Source: Avichristensenella sp031549105 (GTDB lineage Bacteria > Bacillota > Clostridia > Christensenellales > Aristaeellaceae). Taken from it: DNA of 64,000 nucleotides. The position numbers were made by a program, and so were the translations under genes. Where the stretch lies: positions 65,023 to 129,022 of the forward strand of contig JAVBQK010000069.1 of NCBI GenBank assembly GCA_031549105.1, read 5' to 3'. Of the stretch, positions 16,243 through 23,223 are shown in pieces. Numbering within the stretch: position 1 is the stretch's first letter; the number at the start of each line of letters is the position of its first letter. The notes below the pieces were generated by a model. It was not told the origin of the DNA. It saw only the letters and a list, made by a program, of their open reading frames with translations, and did not search any database.

Positions 16243-17322
16243 TTATTTGCTCGTGGACTTGTAAAACGGCAGCTTGGTCCGCGCCGCGCGCAGCTTCTTG
16301 CCGCGCACCTCGATAAACAGCTCACTAAGTTCTGCTGCCTCCAGCGTCACCAGCGCCATCGCGACGTTCTTGCCCAGGGTCGGCGCGGGGCCGCCGCTGG
16401 TCGTCTCGCCGACGATGTTGCCCTCCGCGTCCAGCACCGGGCAGTGTTCACGCGCGATGCCCCGGTCGATCAGTTCCAGGCCGATCCGGCGGCGTGCGCG
16501 GGGCTTTGCTTCCAGTGCAGCCTTGCCGATGAAGTCCGGCTTGTCCATCTTAACGAACGTCTTCAGCCCGCATTCCAGCGGGGTGATCTCTTGGCTCAGC
16601 TCGTGGCCATACAGCGGCATGGAGCACTCAAAACGCAGGGTGTCCCGCGCACCGAGGCCGCAGGGCACAGCGCCCGCCGCGATCAGCGCATCATGCAACG
16701 CCGGGGCATCCGCAGGCGCAAGGTAGATTTCCACACCCGGCTCGCCCGTGTAGCCGGTCTTTGACACAAGGCACGGAATGCCCGCGATCTGGACCTGCTC
16801 TACGAACGTGTACGGCTTCTCCGGCAGTTCGCCCGAAACGCCCGCCTTGGCCAGCACATCCCGGTAGAGCGGGCCTTGCACCGCCAGCTGCGCGGTCTCA
16901 TCGGAGATATTGGCAAGCACCACACCCGCGCCCTGGTGCGCCTGCATCCAGGCGTAGTCCTTGTCCGTGTTGGACGCGTTGACGATGATCAGGTAATCGC
17001 CCTCGCCGCGCTTGTAGACGATCAGGTCGTCGACCGTGCCGCCGTCCTCGTAGCACATGGGCGAATAGCGACAACTGTGGTCCGGCATGCCTGTAAAGTC
17101 ATTGGTGCAAATGGTGTTGAGGAACGCGAGCGCGCCGTCGCCACGGGCGGTAATTTCGCCCATATGCGATACGTCGAACACGCCGCAGGCCTCGCGCACG
17201 GCCTTGTGCTCGGTCAGGATGGCGCTATACTGTACCGGCAGCGCCCAGCCGCCGAACTCCACCATCTTCCCGCCCAGGCGTAGATGGTTGTCGTACAGCG
17301 GTGTACGTTTTGCTTCCTGCAT
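16243..17322 (-). CDS. gcvT: Aminomethyltransferase (T protein) of the glycine cleavage system
   Basis: A 359-aa tetrahydrofolate-dependent aminomethyltransferase that releases ammonia and makes methylene-THF from aminomethyl-lipoyl GcvH. Typical features are GGWALPVQYS near the start, VFDVSHMGEI, MCYEDGGTVDDLIVYK, IVNASNTDKD, GYTGEPGVEIY, and a C-terminal GETTSGGPAPTLGKNVAMALV. AAAGGAGC stands 8 bases upstream of the ATG. It is the first gene of the operon and has a clear promoter 43 bases upstream. GcvL and the lipoate ligase are not in the window. Confidence 0.96.
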   Translation of the reverse strand: MQEAKRTPLYDNHLRLGGKMVEFGGWALPVQYSAILTEHKAVREACGVFDVSHMGEITARGDGALAFLNTICTNDFTGMPDHSCRYSPMCYEDGGTVDDLIVYKRGEGDYLIIVNASNTDKDYAWMQAHQGAGVVLANISDETAQLAVQGPLYRDVLAKAGVSGELPEKPYTFVEQVQIAGIPCLVSKTGYTGEPGVEIYLAPADAPALHDALIAAGAVPCGLGARDTLRFECSMPLYGHELSQEITPLECGLKTFVKMDKPDFIGKAALEAKPRARRRIGLELIDRGIAREHCPVLDAEGNIVGETTSGGPAPTLGKNVAMALVTLEAAELSELFIEVRGKKLRAARTKLPFYKSTSK

Positions 17323-17364
17323 CTTCTAGCTCCTTTGCATATTGTGCGTCGTTGCTTTACTTAC

Positions 17365-17393
17365 ATTATAGCGGGTTGACAGAAGAAGGGCAA
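17365..17393 (-). promoter_or_regulatory. Sigma-A type promoter of the gcvT-H-PA-PB operon
   Basis: On the minus strand, TTGCCC, a 17-base spacer and a perfect TATAAT. The transcript leader is about 40 bases, too short for a glycine riboswitch. Confidence 0.75.
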
Positions 17394-17440
17394 GGAAAAA
17401 CCTCGCCCGCTAGTAATTTCTGGAATCATAACAAGATGGA

Positions 17441-17469
17441 TTGACTTTGTGTTACGATTCCGTTACAAT
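17441..17469 (+). promoter_or_regulatory. Sigma-A type promoter of the SH3/peptidoglycan-binding protein
   Basis: TTGACT (17441-17446), a 17-base spacer and TACAAT (17464-17469), 39 bases before the start codon. It is divergent from the gcv promoter. Confidence 0.75.
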
Positions 17470-17508
17470 TTTCGCATATTATCCGGAATTTGAAGGGAGC
17501 ACACGGCT

Positions 17509-18126
17509 ATGAAACGCATCACCGTATTCCTGCTGCTCGCGGCACTTCTCTGCACGGCCATCGCGCCGGCCATGGCGGCTGTTATGTTGCCGACGACGCA
17601 GATGCTGTCGAGCAACGCGCACCTGCGAGCCGAGCCCAGCGCGGACAGCGCAAGCAAAATGATCCTGATGAAGGGGTACCAGGTGACCGTGCTTGAAGTC
17701 GCCAATGGCTGGCTGCGCGTAAAGTACGGCAACTACTACGGCTACATCCGCGGCGATCTGGTCTATCCCGCCGCCGATAACTACTTTTTTACCCTCTCCA
17801 AGGGCATGCAGGGCGCAGAAGTGCGCCAGCTACAGGAAACGCTCTATGTGATGGGCTTTTTCACCGGCACGCCTGACGGCTACTTCGGTGACTCCACCGT
17901 GCGGGCCGTCGCTGCGCTGCAATCCGCTTGCGGGATGGTACCCAGCGGCATTGTTGATAGCGACACCTACGCGCTCATCGACATGCTGGTTAATGACACA
18001 GGCGCGGTGGACCCCTATGCCTCGGTCGGCAGCGCGCCTAGCGGAAGCGTGCCGAGCGGAAGCAGCACGGGTGGGAGCGGCACGAGCACCCCGAGCCAGG
18101 ACCCGAGGAACTATCCTGGCGGCTGA
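17509..18126 (+). CDS. Secreted protein with SH3b and peptidoglycan-binding domains
   Basis: A 205-aa exported protein. Residues 1-23 are a signal peptide (cleavage near AMAA). Residues 35-85 form a bacterial SH3 domain (LRAEPSADSASKMILMKGYQ, then WLRVKYGNYYGYIRGDLV). Residues 95-160 form a PG_binding_1 domain (MQGAEVRQLQETLYVMGFF, then DGYFGDSTVRAVAALQSACG). The C-terminal 45 residues are a Gly/Ser/Pro-rich tail. There is no catalytic domain, so it probably binds cell wall or spore peptidoglycan. The ribosome binding site AAGGGAG is good. Its neighbour across the terminators is a SpoIIP-type amidase. Confidence 0.85.
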   Translation: MKRITVFLLLAALLCTAIAPAMAAVMLPTTQMLSSNAHLRAEPSADSASKMILMKGYQVTVLEVANGWLRVKYGNYYGYIRGDLVYPAADNYFFTLSKGMQGAEVRQLQETLYVMGFFTGTPDGYFGDSTVRAVAALQSACGMVPSGIVDSDTYALIDMLVNDTGAVDPYASVGSAPSGSVPSGSSTGGSGTSTPSQDPRNYPGG

Positions 18127-18138
18127 GGAACAAAAGAG

Positions 18139-18164
18139 TTCAGGGGACCAATGGTGCCCCTGAA
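18139..18164 (+). terminator. Hairpin after the SH3/peptidoglycan-binding gene
   Basis: TTCAGGGG pairs with CCCCTGAA around a GACCAATGGTG loop. There is no T-run; it may act together with the next stem. Confidence 0.5.
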
Positions 18165-18192
18165 CCCCGCATAAACGGCATAGCCCATTAAG

Positions 18193-18228
18193 CAGAGGCC
18201 AGGAGGATATCCCCCGGCCTCTGTTTTC
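18193..18228. terminator. Bidirectional terminator between convergent genes
   Basis: CAGAGGCC (18193-18200) pairs with GGCCTCTG (18216-18223), followed by TTTTCTT on the plus strand. It sits directly before the spoIIP stop codon and probably serves the plus strand mainly. Confidence 0.7.
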
Positions 18229-19374
18229 TTACTTATCCTTGTCCGGCTTCTTTCCAATCATTCCGCCGGTCATCTCGCTCGTGCCGCGCTTGACCTTCTC
18301 CCACGCGGCCTTGCCGCCGCCCGTCTGCAGCAGTGCAAACGCGGCGACCGCGATTACCACGGCGATCACTACCCAGATGATGCCGGTGCCCGCGCCCTTG
18401 CTCTGGGCCTGCTGGTTTCCATCGCTGCCGCCGGCCGCACCGTTCACATCACCGTAAAGGGTGTTCGCGATGACGTTGCTCATCAGCTTGGTGGAGGCGA
18501 TCACGCGGTCCTTGTCCAGCGTATGGGTACCAAATTCCAGCAGAATGGCGTTGCTCATCAGGTCCTGGTTGTACGCGCCCTTGCCGATGAAGATGTCCTT
18601 GATCAGCTCCGGATACTCGCTGTCCGCAACAGCCTTTAGCTGCAGCGCGAACTCCTTGTTCGCCGACGAGTTCTGGTTGGAGCGGCCTACCAGCAGCCGC
18701 ACCTTGCTGACAGCTTCGCCGTCAACCTCAGTTTTATACTCATCCGGGTCGGGGATACCGTCGCGGTGCACGTCGATCAGCGCATCGGGCGCCTGTTTGA
18801 GCAGCTCAATCGCCGTCTGGCGCGAGCGGCGGTACGCACCCGCGTCGTGCGGCACGTGCTTTGTCTCATCCAGAATGACCGTGATGCCCTTCTCCTCCAG
18901 TGCGGTTTTCAGCGACTCGCAGACATCGTAGATGCCGCCGTGACCGTCCTCGGCGCTCTGGGTGCCATCGGTGGGTTTATAGCTTTCATCGGAGTGTGTG
19001 GCGTACATGGCGATTAGCCGATTGTCATTGCCGCTGCCGTCCGTGCTGCTAGCGTCCCCACCGGCGTTTGATACCACGACCGCCGCGGAGGTCTGCAGCC
19101 AGTTTACATCCGGCATCTGCTGCGCGCCCTTGTGCGCGGCGCGCGCGGTCATCGCCTGGTCATCGACCGACTCGATGACATAAAGCTGGTTGTCGGAGCT
19201 GATATACTCGTCGCCCGCTTCCATCGCGCCCGCGAAGGAAAAGAGCTTTTCACCGTTCTGGTCATAGACGGTGTAGACGCCGTCCACCTCGCCATCGGCC
19301 GGGGCGCGCAACGGCAGCAGGATCAGCACCGCAGCCAGAAACACAAAGGCAAACCGCTTGATGGTCATTTTCAT
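18229..19374 (-). CDS. spoIIP: Stage II sporulation protein P-like amidase/endopeptidase
   Basis: A 381-aa SpoIIP-family protein, a zinc cell-wall hydrolase of the engulfment machinery (with SpoIID and SpoIIM). Catalytic signatures are MYATHSDESYKPTDG near residue 125, DVHRDGIPDPDEY near 200, NQNSSANKEFALQLK near 240, and ILLEFGTHTLDK near 280. The N-terminus carries a signal-peptide-like segment (FAFVFLAAVLILLPL). Unlike the usual layout, a second strong membrane segment (GIIWVVIAVVIAVAAFALL) lies near residues 333-351, followed by a 30-residue basic tail. It is coupled to the DUF1614-like gene upstream, with one base between them. Confidence 0.88.
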   Translation of the reverse strand: MKMTIKRFAFVFLAAVLILLPLRAPADGEVDGVYTVYDQNGEKLFSFAGAMEAGDEYISSDNQLYVIESVDDQAMTARAAHKGAQQMPDVNWLQTSAAVVVSNAGGDASSTDGSGNDNRLIAMYATHSDESYKPTDGTQSAEDGHGGIYDVCESLKTALEEKGITVILDETKHVPHDAGAYRRSRQTAIELLKQAPDALIDVHRDGIPDPDEYKTEVDGEAVSKVRLLVGRSNQNSSANKEFALQLKAVADSEYPELIKDIFIGKGAYNQDLMSNAILLEFGTHTLDKDRVIASTKLMSNVIANTLYGDVNGAAGGSDGNQQAQSKGAGTGIIWVVIAVVIAVAAFALLQTGGGKAAWEKVKRGTSEMTGGMIGKKPDKDK

Positions 19375-19375
19375 G

Positions 19376-19996
19376 TTATTCCGCCCGCTCCTTTCTGCGT
19401 CCGCGCAAAACGCGCTCCAGTGCCTCGCCGACGAACTCCGCCAGCAGCACCGCGATCAGGCCAGAGATGACCACCGCGTCCAGCGCACCGCCGGTGCCCA
19501 GGCGCAGCAGCGTATCCACACCCTTGCTCGCGTTGACGATGCCCACGGTGATGTCGGCGATCAAAACGCCCAGCACCGCGCTGACAAACGCCGCCCTGCG
19601 CGAGCGCCCCAGCAGGTACGCGATGACGCCCGCCGCCAGGCCGTAGGCGTAGTTCGGGTCCAGGAAGATGCCTTCCGGCTCGGCCGGCATCAGCAGGCTG
19701 ATCAGCCAGACCGCCGCCGCCGTCAGCAGCGCGCCGAACAGCGCCCGGGCCACCTCGATCGGCCGTTCGGCCTTGATGAGCAGCCATACGCATATCGCGA
19801 CAGGAATCAGGCAGCCGCCCACGCCGATTCTCACATTGCCAATGGGGATTGCCGGAATTAGGCCGCCGATGAAGATGCCTAGCATCGCCGCCAGCGCCCA
19901 CTTATCGTTCAGGCGCATCCGGTCCAGCACCCGCTGCCCTACGCCAAAGACAACCAGCAGCGACAGCACCAGCAATACGATCATGCCAAAGGTCAT
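19376..19996 (-). CDS. DUF1614-like polytopic membrane protein
   Basis: A 206-aa protein with about six hydrophobic segments (MIVLLVLSLLVVFGVGQRV, WALAAMLGIFIGGLIPAIPIG, IGVGGCLIPVAICVWLLIKA and others) and a highly basic C-terminus. The pattern DRMRLNDKWAL followed by NVRIGVGGCLIP resembles DUF1614 proteins, whose function is unknown. ATG at 19996 was chosen over the in-frame GTG at 20014 because CGGGGTG lies 8 bases before it. It ends one base before spoIIP, so the two are almost certainly co-expressed and may work together in sporulation. Confidence 0.65.
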   Translation of the reverse strand: MTFGMIVLLVLSLLVVFGVGQRVLDRMRLNDKWALAAMLGIFIGGLIPAIPIGNVRIGVGGCLIPVAICVWLLIKAERPIEVARALFGALLTAAAVWLISLLMPAEPEGIFLDPNYAYGLAAGVIAYLLGRSRRAAFVSAVLGVLIADITVGIVNASKGVDTLLRLGTGGALDAVVISGLIAVLLAEFVGEALERVLRGRRKERAE

Positions 19997-20050
19997 TTGC
20001 ACACCCCGTTTCACACGTTTTACTCAGAGGCGCGAGTTCACTGCCATCGC

Positions 20051-20093
20051 ACCATAGAGGGATTCCGCGAGGAATCCTTATCGCTCCTATGGT
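20051..20093. other. Long two-part hairpin upstream of the DUF1614/spoIIP operon
   Basis: ACCATAG (20051-20057) pairs with CTATGGT (20087-20093), enclosing a perfect inner stem GGATTCC/GGAATCC with a GCGA loop. It lies in the leader region of the minus-strand operon and could be a regulatory structure. The gap 19997-20195 otherwise shows no gene. Confidence 0.45.
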
Positions 20094-20195
20094 AACCATG
20101 CGCGTCAAGACTATACGCCCGGCAGGGAAAACAGGGACGTCTGTCGAAAGATGAAAAAAAGTACAATTCTGCATTTTTTCATGGAGGTAGGACGC

Positions 20196-20636
20196 ATGTT
20201 AAAAGGCATCCCTTCAATACTATCCCCGGAACTGCTCAAGGTTATGATGGAGATGGGTCATGGCGATACGATCATCATCGCTGACGGAAATTTCCCCGGC
20301 GCATCCATGGCGCAGCGGCTTGTGCGGCTGGACGGCCACGGAACGACCCAGGTGCTCGAAGCCATGCTCACGCTCTTCCCGTTGGATACATACGTGGATA
20401 CCCCGGTGAAATTAATGGAAGTGATGCCGGGCGACCCGGTCAAAACGCCGATTTGGGATGAGTACGCTGCGGTGGTGGAGTGCGCACAGCCGGGCACGAA
20501 AATTGGCCATGTGGAGCGCTTTGCATTCTATGATCTGGCGAAGGCTGCCTATTGCGTCGTGCAGACGGGCGAGACGGCGCTCTATGCAAACCTCTTGCTG
20601 CAAAAGGGCGTCGTGAAGCCGGGGGCCGCTCGCTAG
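20196..20636 (+). CDS. fucU: L-fucose mutarotase, RbsD/FucU family
   Basis: A 146-aa RbsD/FucU-fold enzyme that interconverts sugar anomers. The motif EMGHGDTIIIADGNFPG near residues 18-34 and the C-terminal CVVQTGETALYANLLLQKG are typical of the FucU branch rather than RbsD. The ATG at 20196 has GGAGGTAGG 7 bases upstream; a longer frame to 20151 lacks a ribosome site. The stop TAG overlaps a GTG start of the next gene. No fucose catabolic genes adjoin it, but rhamnosidase-related genes lie further right. Confidence 0.88.
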   Translation: MLKGIPSILSPELLKVMMEMGHGDTIIIADGNFPGASMAQRLVRLDGHGTTQVLEAMLTLFPLDTYVDTPVKLMEVMPGDPVKTPIWDEYAAVVECAQPGTKIGHVERFAFYDLAKAAYCVVQTGETALYANLLLQKGVVKPGAAR

Positions 20637-21538
20637 TGCCGGCCGGGTATTTGCACCAGCGCTGCGCCGAGATGGCCAGCGCGAAGGCCCTGGTGACGCC
20701 CGCTGAGCGGACCGCATACATCCTGGGCTCGCAGGGGCCGGACCCGCTGTTCATGCTGGGCATCTTTCCGCTGCGCCCATCGTCGAAGCCCCTCAAACTA
20801 GGCAATGTTCTGCATTCCAGCCGCACCGGCGCGTTCCTCACCGCACTGCTCAGCGAGGCCAGGAAAGGCAACCCCGTGCAGCGTGCATTTGCGCTGGGCT
20901 TTTTGACGCACTACGCACTGGACTCCACCGTGCACCCGTATGTCTACTCGCAGAGCATTGACAAAAAAGGCCGCTATTCAAGCCCCTTACACCTGCGCCT
21001 GGAGAAGCACTGGGACACGCTGTACCTGCTGCGCGACGGCGGCCATGGCACCCCGGTGATGACGCCGGGCGTGCTGGACGCAAAGCCGCACTGGCAGGCA
21101 ATCGCCGCCGTGTGGGCCAGCGCCGCGCAGACGGTGTACCCCGAGCAGGGCTTCACCCCGGAGCTGATCGAGAAATCATTCGGCGACGCGGTGCGCGTCT
21201 GCCGTCTGACCCATAGCCCGCACGGCGTCAAGTACGGCACGTTCTGGGTGCTGGAGCGCATCATTGGCAAACCCGCGCTGATCACCTCCCAGATGTGCCC
21301 GGTGATCCCCTCGAGAAAGGACATCACCAACACCGAGGGCCGTCCCTGGCGCGCGCCGTCCCAGCCGGGCATTGAGCGCCGCGAGGGCCTGGACCAACTG
21401 TTCGGCGTCGCCGTGTCCCGCGCGGCAGAACTGCTGCGCGCGGCCGGCAGCTACTTCGACCGCGACCTGGATGAGAAGGCGCTGGCCGCGATCATCGGCA
21501 ACGTGGGATACGACACAGGGATGGAGAGCCAGCCGTAA
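20636..21538 (+). CDS. Zinc-dependent phospholipase C-like protein
   Basis: A 300-aa protein similar to the zinc-dependent phospholipase C/S1-P1 nuclease-like family seen in Clostridia. The likely metal region has LGNVLHSSRTGAF near residue 60, then FALGFLTHYALDSTVHPYVY near 90-110, with the His-x3-Asp-x3-His spacing of the family, and LHLRLEKHWDTLYL. There is no signal peptide, so it would act inside the cell or be an inactive relative. The GTG start at 20636 overlaps the fucU stop (TAGTG); a longer frame from 20552 lies inside fucU. Physiological substrate unknown. Confidence 0.7.
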   Translation: MPAGYLHQRCAEMASAKALVTPAERTAYILGSQGPDPLFMLGIFPLRPSSKPLKLGNVLHSSRTGAFLTALLSEARKGNPVQRAFALGFLTHYALDSTVHPYVYSQSIDKKGRYSSPLHLRLEKHWDTLYLLRDGGHGTPVMTPGVLDAKPHWQAIAAVWASAAQTVYPEQGFTPELIEKSFGDAVRVCRLTHSPHGVKYGTFWVLERIIGKPALITSQMCPVIPSRKDITNTEGRPWRAPSQPGIERREGLDQLFGVAVSRAAELLRAAGSYFDRDLDEKALAAIIGNVGYDTGMESQP

Positions 21539-21550
21539 TTCGTCAGATAC

Positions 21551-21684
21551 TGGAAGGGGGACACGTCCCCCTTCCAACATCCCCCTGGCTAAGGTATGTT
21601 TTCAGGCGAAACCGCCTGAAAACTCCCCGCCCGACCGGCAAAGCCGGTCGATACGATCCAAACATAAAGGGGCTTCGGCCCCTT
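21551..21684. other. Array of four intergenic hairpins
   Basis: Four separate palindromes stand in about 135 bases: TGGAAGGGGGAC/GTCCCCCTTCCA (21551-21576), TTTTCAGGCG/CGCCTGAAAA (21599-21622), GACCGG/CCGGTC (21633-21649) and AAGGGGC/GCCCCTT with a TTCG loop (21667-21684). The first resembles the repeat-family core. The others differ in sequence. They lie between the phospholipase-like gene and the CapA-like gene, where at least one must act as a terminator. No gene is present here. Confidence 0.6.
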
Positions 21685-21743
21685 CATGCAACCCAGAATT
21701 AGGAAACGACAGTTTTTGCATTATTCCCTTCGGAGGTGACAGC

Positions 21744-23099
21744 ATGGCGATCAAACGAACCCGGCGGGGTATTTCGATAGGGACAGTATTCATGCTGTCG
21801 TTGACCGTGGTGACGCTGCTGACAGGCGCGGTGATTCTCTCTCGCCTTTCCGGCAATATGGGGCCTGTGACGATTGACCCCAAACTCCTCACCGAGCCGC
21901 TGAACGTGCTCGCCCGCACCATCACCGATACGGAACCAAACGCGCAGGGCGCGCAGCAACAGCAGGCAGGCACGCCCGTGCAGACGGACGGCGCGGGGCT
22001 GCCCGCCGCTACGCTTGCTCCGACCCCGACACCCGCGCCCACCGTGCCGCCCAGCCAGATTCTGACGCTGACGGCAGTGGGCCAAGTAACGCTGGGCAGC
22101 GAGCTGCAGCGCAGCGGCCAGGGCGGGTCCACGGGCTTTGGCTTTGACGACATCATTGCACCTGTCGCATCGGCGATGGGCGCAGATCTTTCCTTTGCGA
22201 CATTGCGCATGGGCCTCAGCCGTGATATCAATGCCTATGGCACCTACTGCGGCCCGCAGGATGCCGCCGCCGCACTGAAGAATGCGGGCGTGAACGTGCT
22301 GAACCTGGCGACCGACCGGCTGTTTGACCGGGGCGTCACAGGCCTTTCGGAGACGCGCTCCATCCTAACAGAACTGGGCATCTCGCAGGCGGGCGCATAC
22401 CTGACCGCGAGCGAGCGGCAGGAGCCGTCCATTGTAGACATCAACGGCGTGAAGGTGGGCGTGCTGGCGTACACCGGGCAGATCAGCTCCTCGGGCAAGA
22501 AGGCGGCCAGCCAGGTGGAGATCGCCGCCGGCACCCGCCTGCTGGACGTGACCGCCGCGACCTCCGACATCCAAACGCTCCGCGCGCGCGGCGCGGACCT
22601 GATCATTGTGCTGGCGCACTGGGGCGAGCGATCGGATACGAAAGTAACCAAGACGACTCGCGACACAGCCACAGCACTTGCAAACGCGGGCGCGGATATC
22701 ATCCTGGGCACAAACCCCACCACCGTGCACGAGATGGAGCGGCGCACCGTTACCGACGCGAGCGGCGCTTCGCGTGAGGTATTCATCGCCTACTCGCTGG
22801 GCAATTTCCTCATCGACGATTCCCGCGACACCGGCGACATCACCGGCGTAATCCTCCGCCTGCGCATTGAATGGAACTTCCAGGCGAAGCGCGCTGTCAT
22901 CGAGGACGCGGTCTACATGCCCACCTGGATCATGCGCTGGAAGGATTCCGCGGGCATCAACCGCTTCCGCGTCGTGCCTGCCGGCATCACCACCATCCCC
23001 GACAACATGACCGACAGCATCTACCTCAACATGAAAAAGGCCTACCAGAACATGGCCACCAAGCTGGGCAGCAGCGCGGCGCGGCCGGTGATGGAATGA
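21744..23099 (+). CDS. CapA-like metallophosphatase-fold protein with degenerate active site
   Basis: A 451-aa membrane-anchored protein. Residues 8-35 hold an N-terminal transmembrane segment (IGTVFMLSLTVVTLLTGAVIL), residues 60-105 a Gln/Ala/Pro-rich linker, and the rest a PGA_cap/CapA domain. Family landmarks are recognisable: LTAVGQVTLGSEL (usual GDVMLGR), LSFATLRMGLS (usual FANLE), VLAHWGER (HWG retained), ADIILGTNPTTVHEMER (usual IGHHPH), and IAYSLGNFLID. Several metal ligands are therefore replaced, so catalysis is doubtful. The ATG at 21744 has CGGAGGTGA upstream; the open frame extends to 21372 only because it overlaps other sequence. Confidence 0.8.
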   Translation: MAIKRTRRGISIGTVFMLSLTVVTLLTGAVILSRLSGNMGPVTIDPKLLTEPLNVLARTITDTEPNAQGAQQQQAGTPVQTDGAGLPAATLAPTPTPAPTVPPSQILTLTAVGQVTLGSELQRSGQGGSTGFGFDDIIAPVASAMGADLSFATLRMGLSRDINAYGTYCGPQDAAAALKNAGVNVLNLATDRLFDRGVTGLSETRSILTELGISQAGAYLTASERQEPSIVDINGVKVGVLAYTGQISSSGKKAASQVEIAAGTRLLDVTAATSDIQTLRARGADLIIVLAHWGERSDTKVTKTTRDTATALANAGADIILGTNPTTVHEMERRTVTDASGASREVFIAYSLGNFLIDDSRDTGDITGVILRLRIEWNFQAKRAVIEDAVYMPTWIMRWKDSAGINRFRVVPAGITTIPDNMTDSIYLNMKKAYQNMATKLGSSAARPVME

Positions 23100-23135
23100 C
23101 GAAAAGGAACGCAAGGGGTTTCTGTATATGACAAA

Positions 23136-23161
23136 GACCGCTCGATATGCTTCGGGCGGTC
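23136..23161. terminator. Hairpin between convergent genes
   Basis: GACCGC (23136-23141) pairs with GCGGTC (23156-23161) around a 14-base loop. There is no T-run on either side, so it is a weak terminator candidate. Confidence 0.45.
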
Positions 23162-23223
23162 TCTGCTTGTACACTGAATAAAGGAAGGGGTAAATTGTAC
23201 TTCTGATGTCTTTTCGCTTCTCT

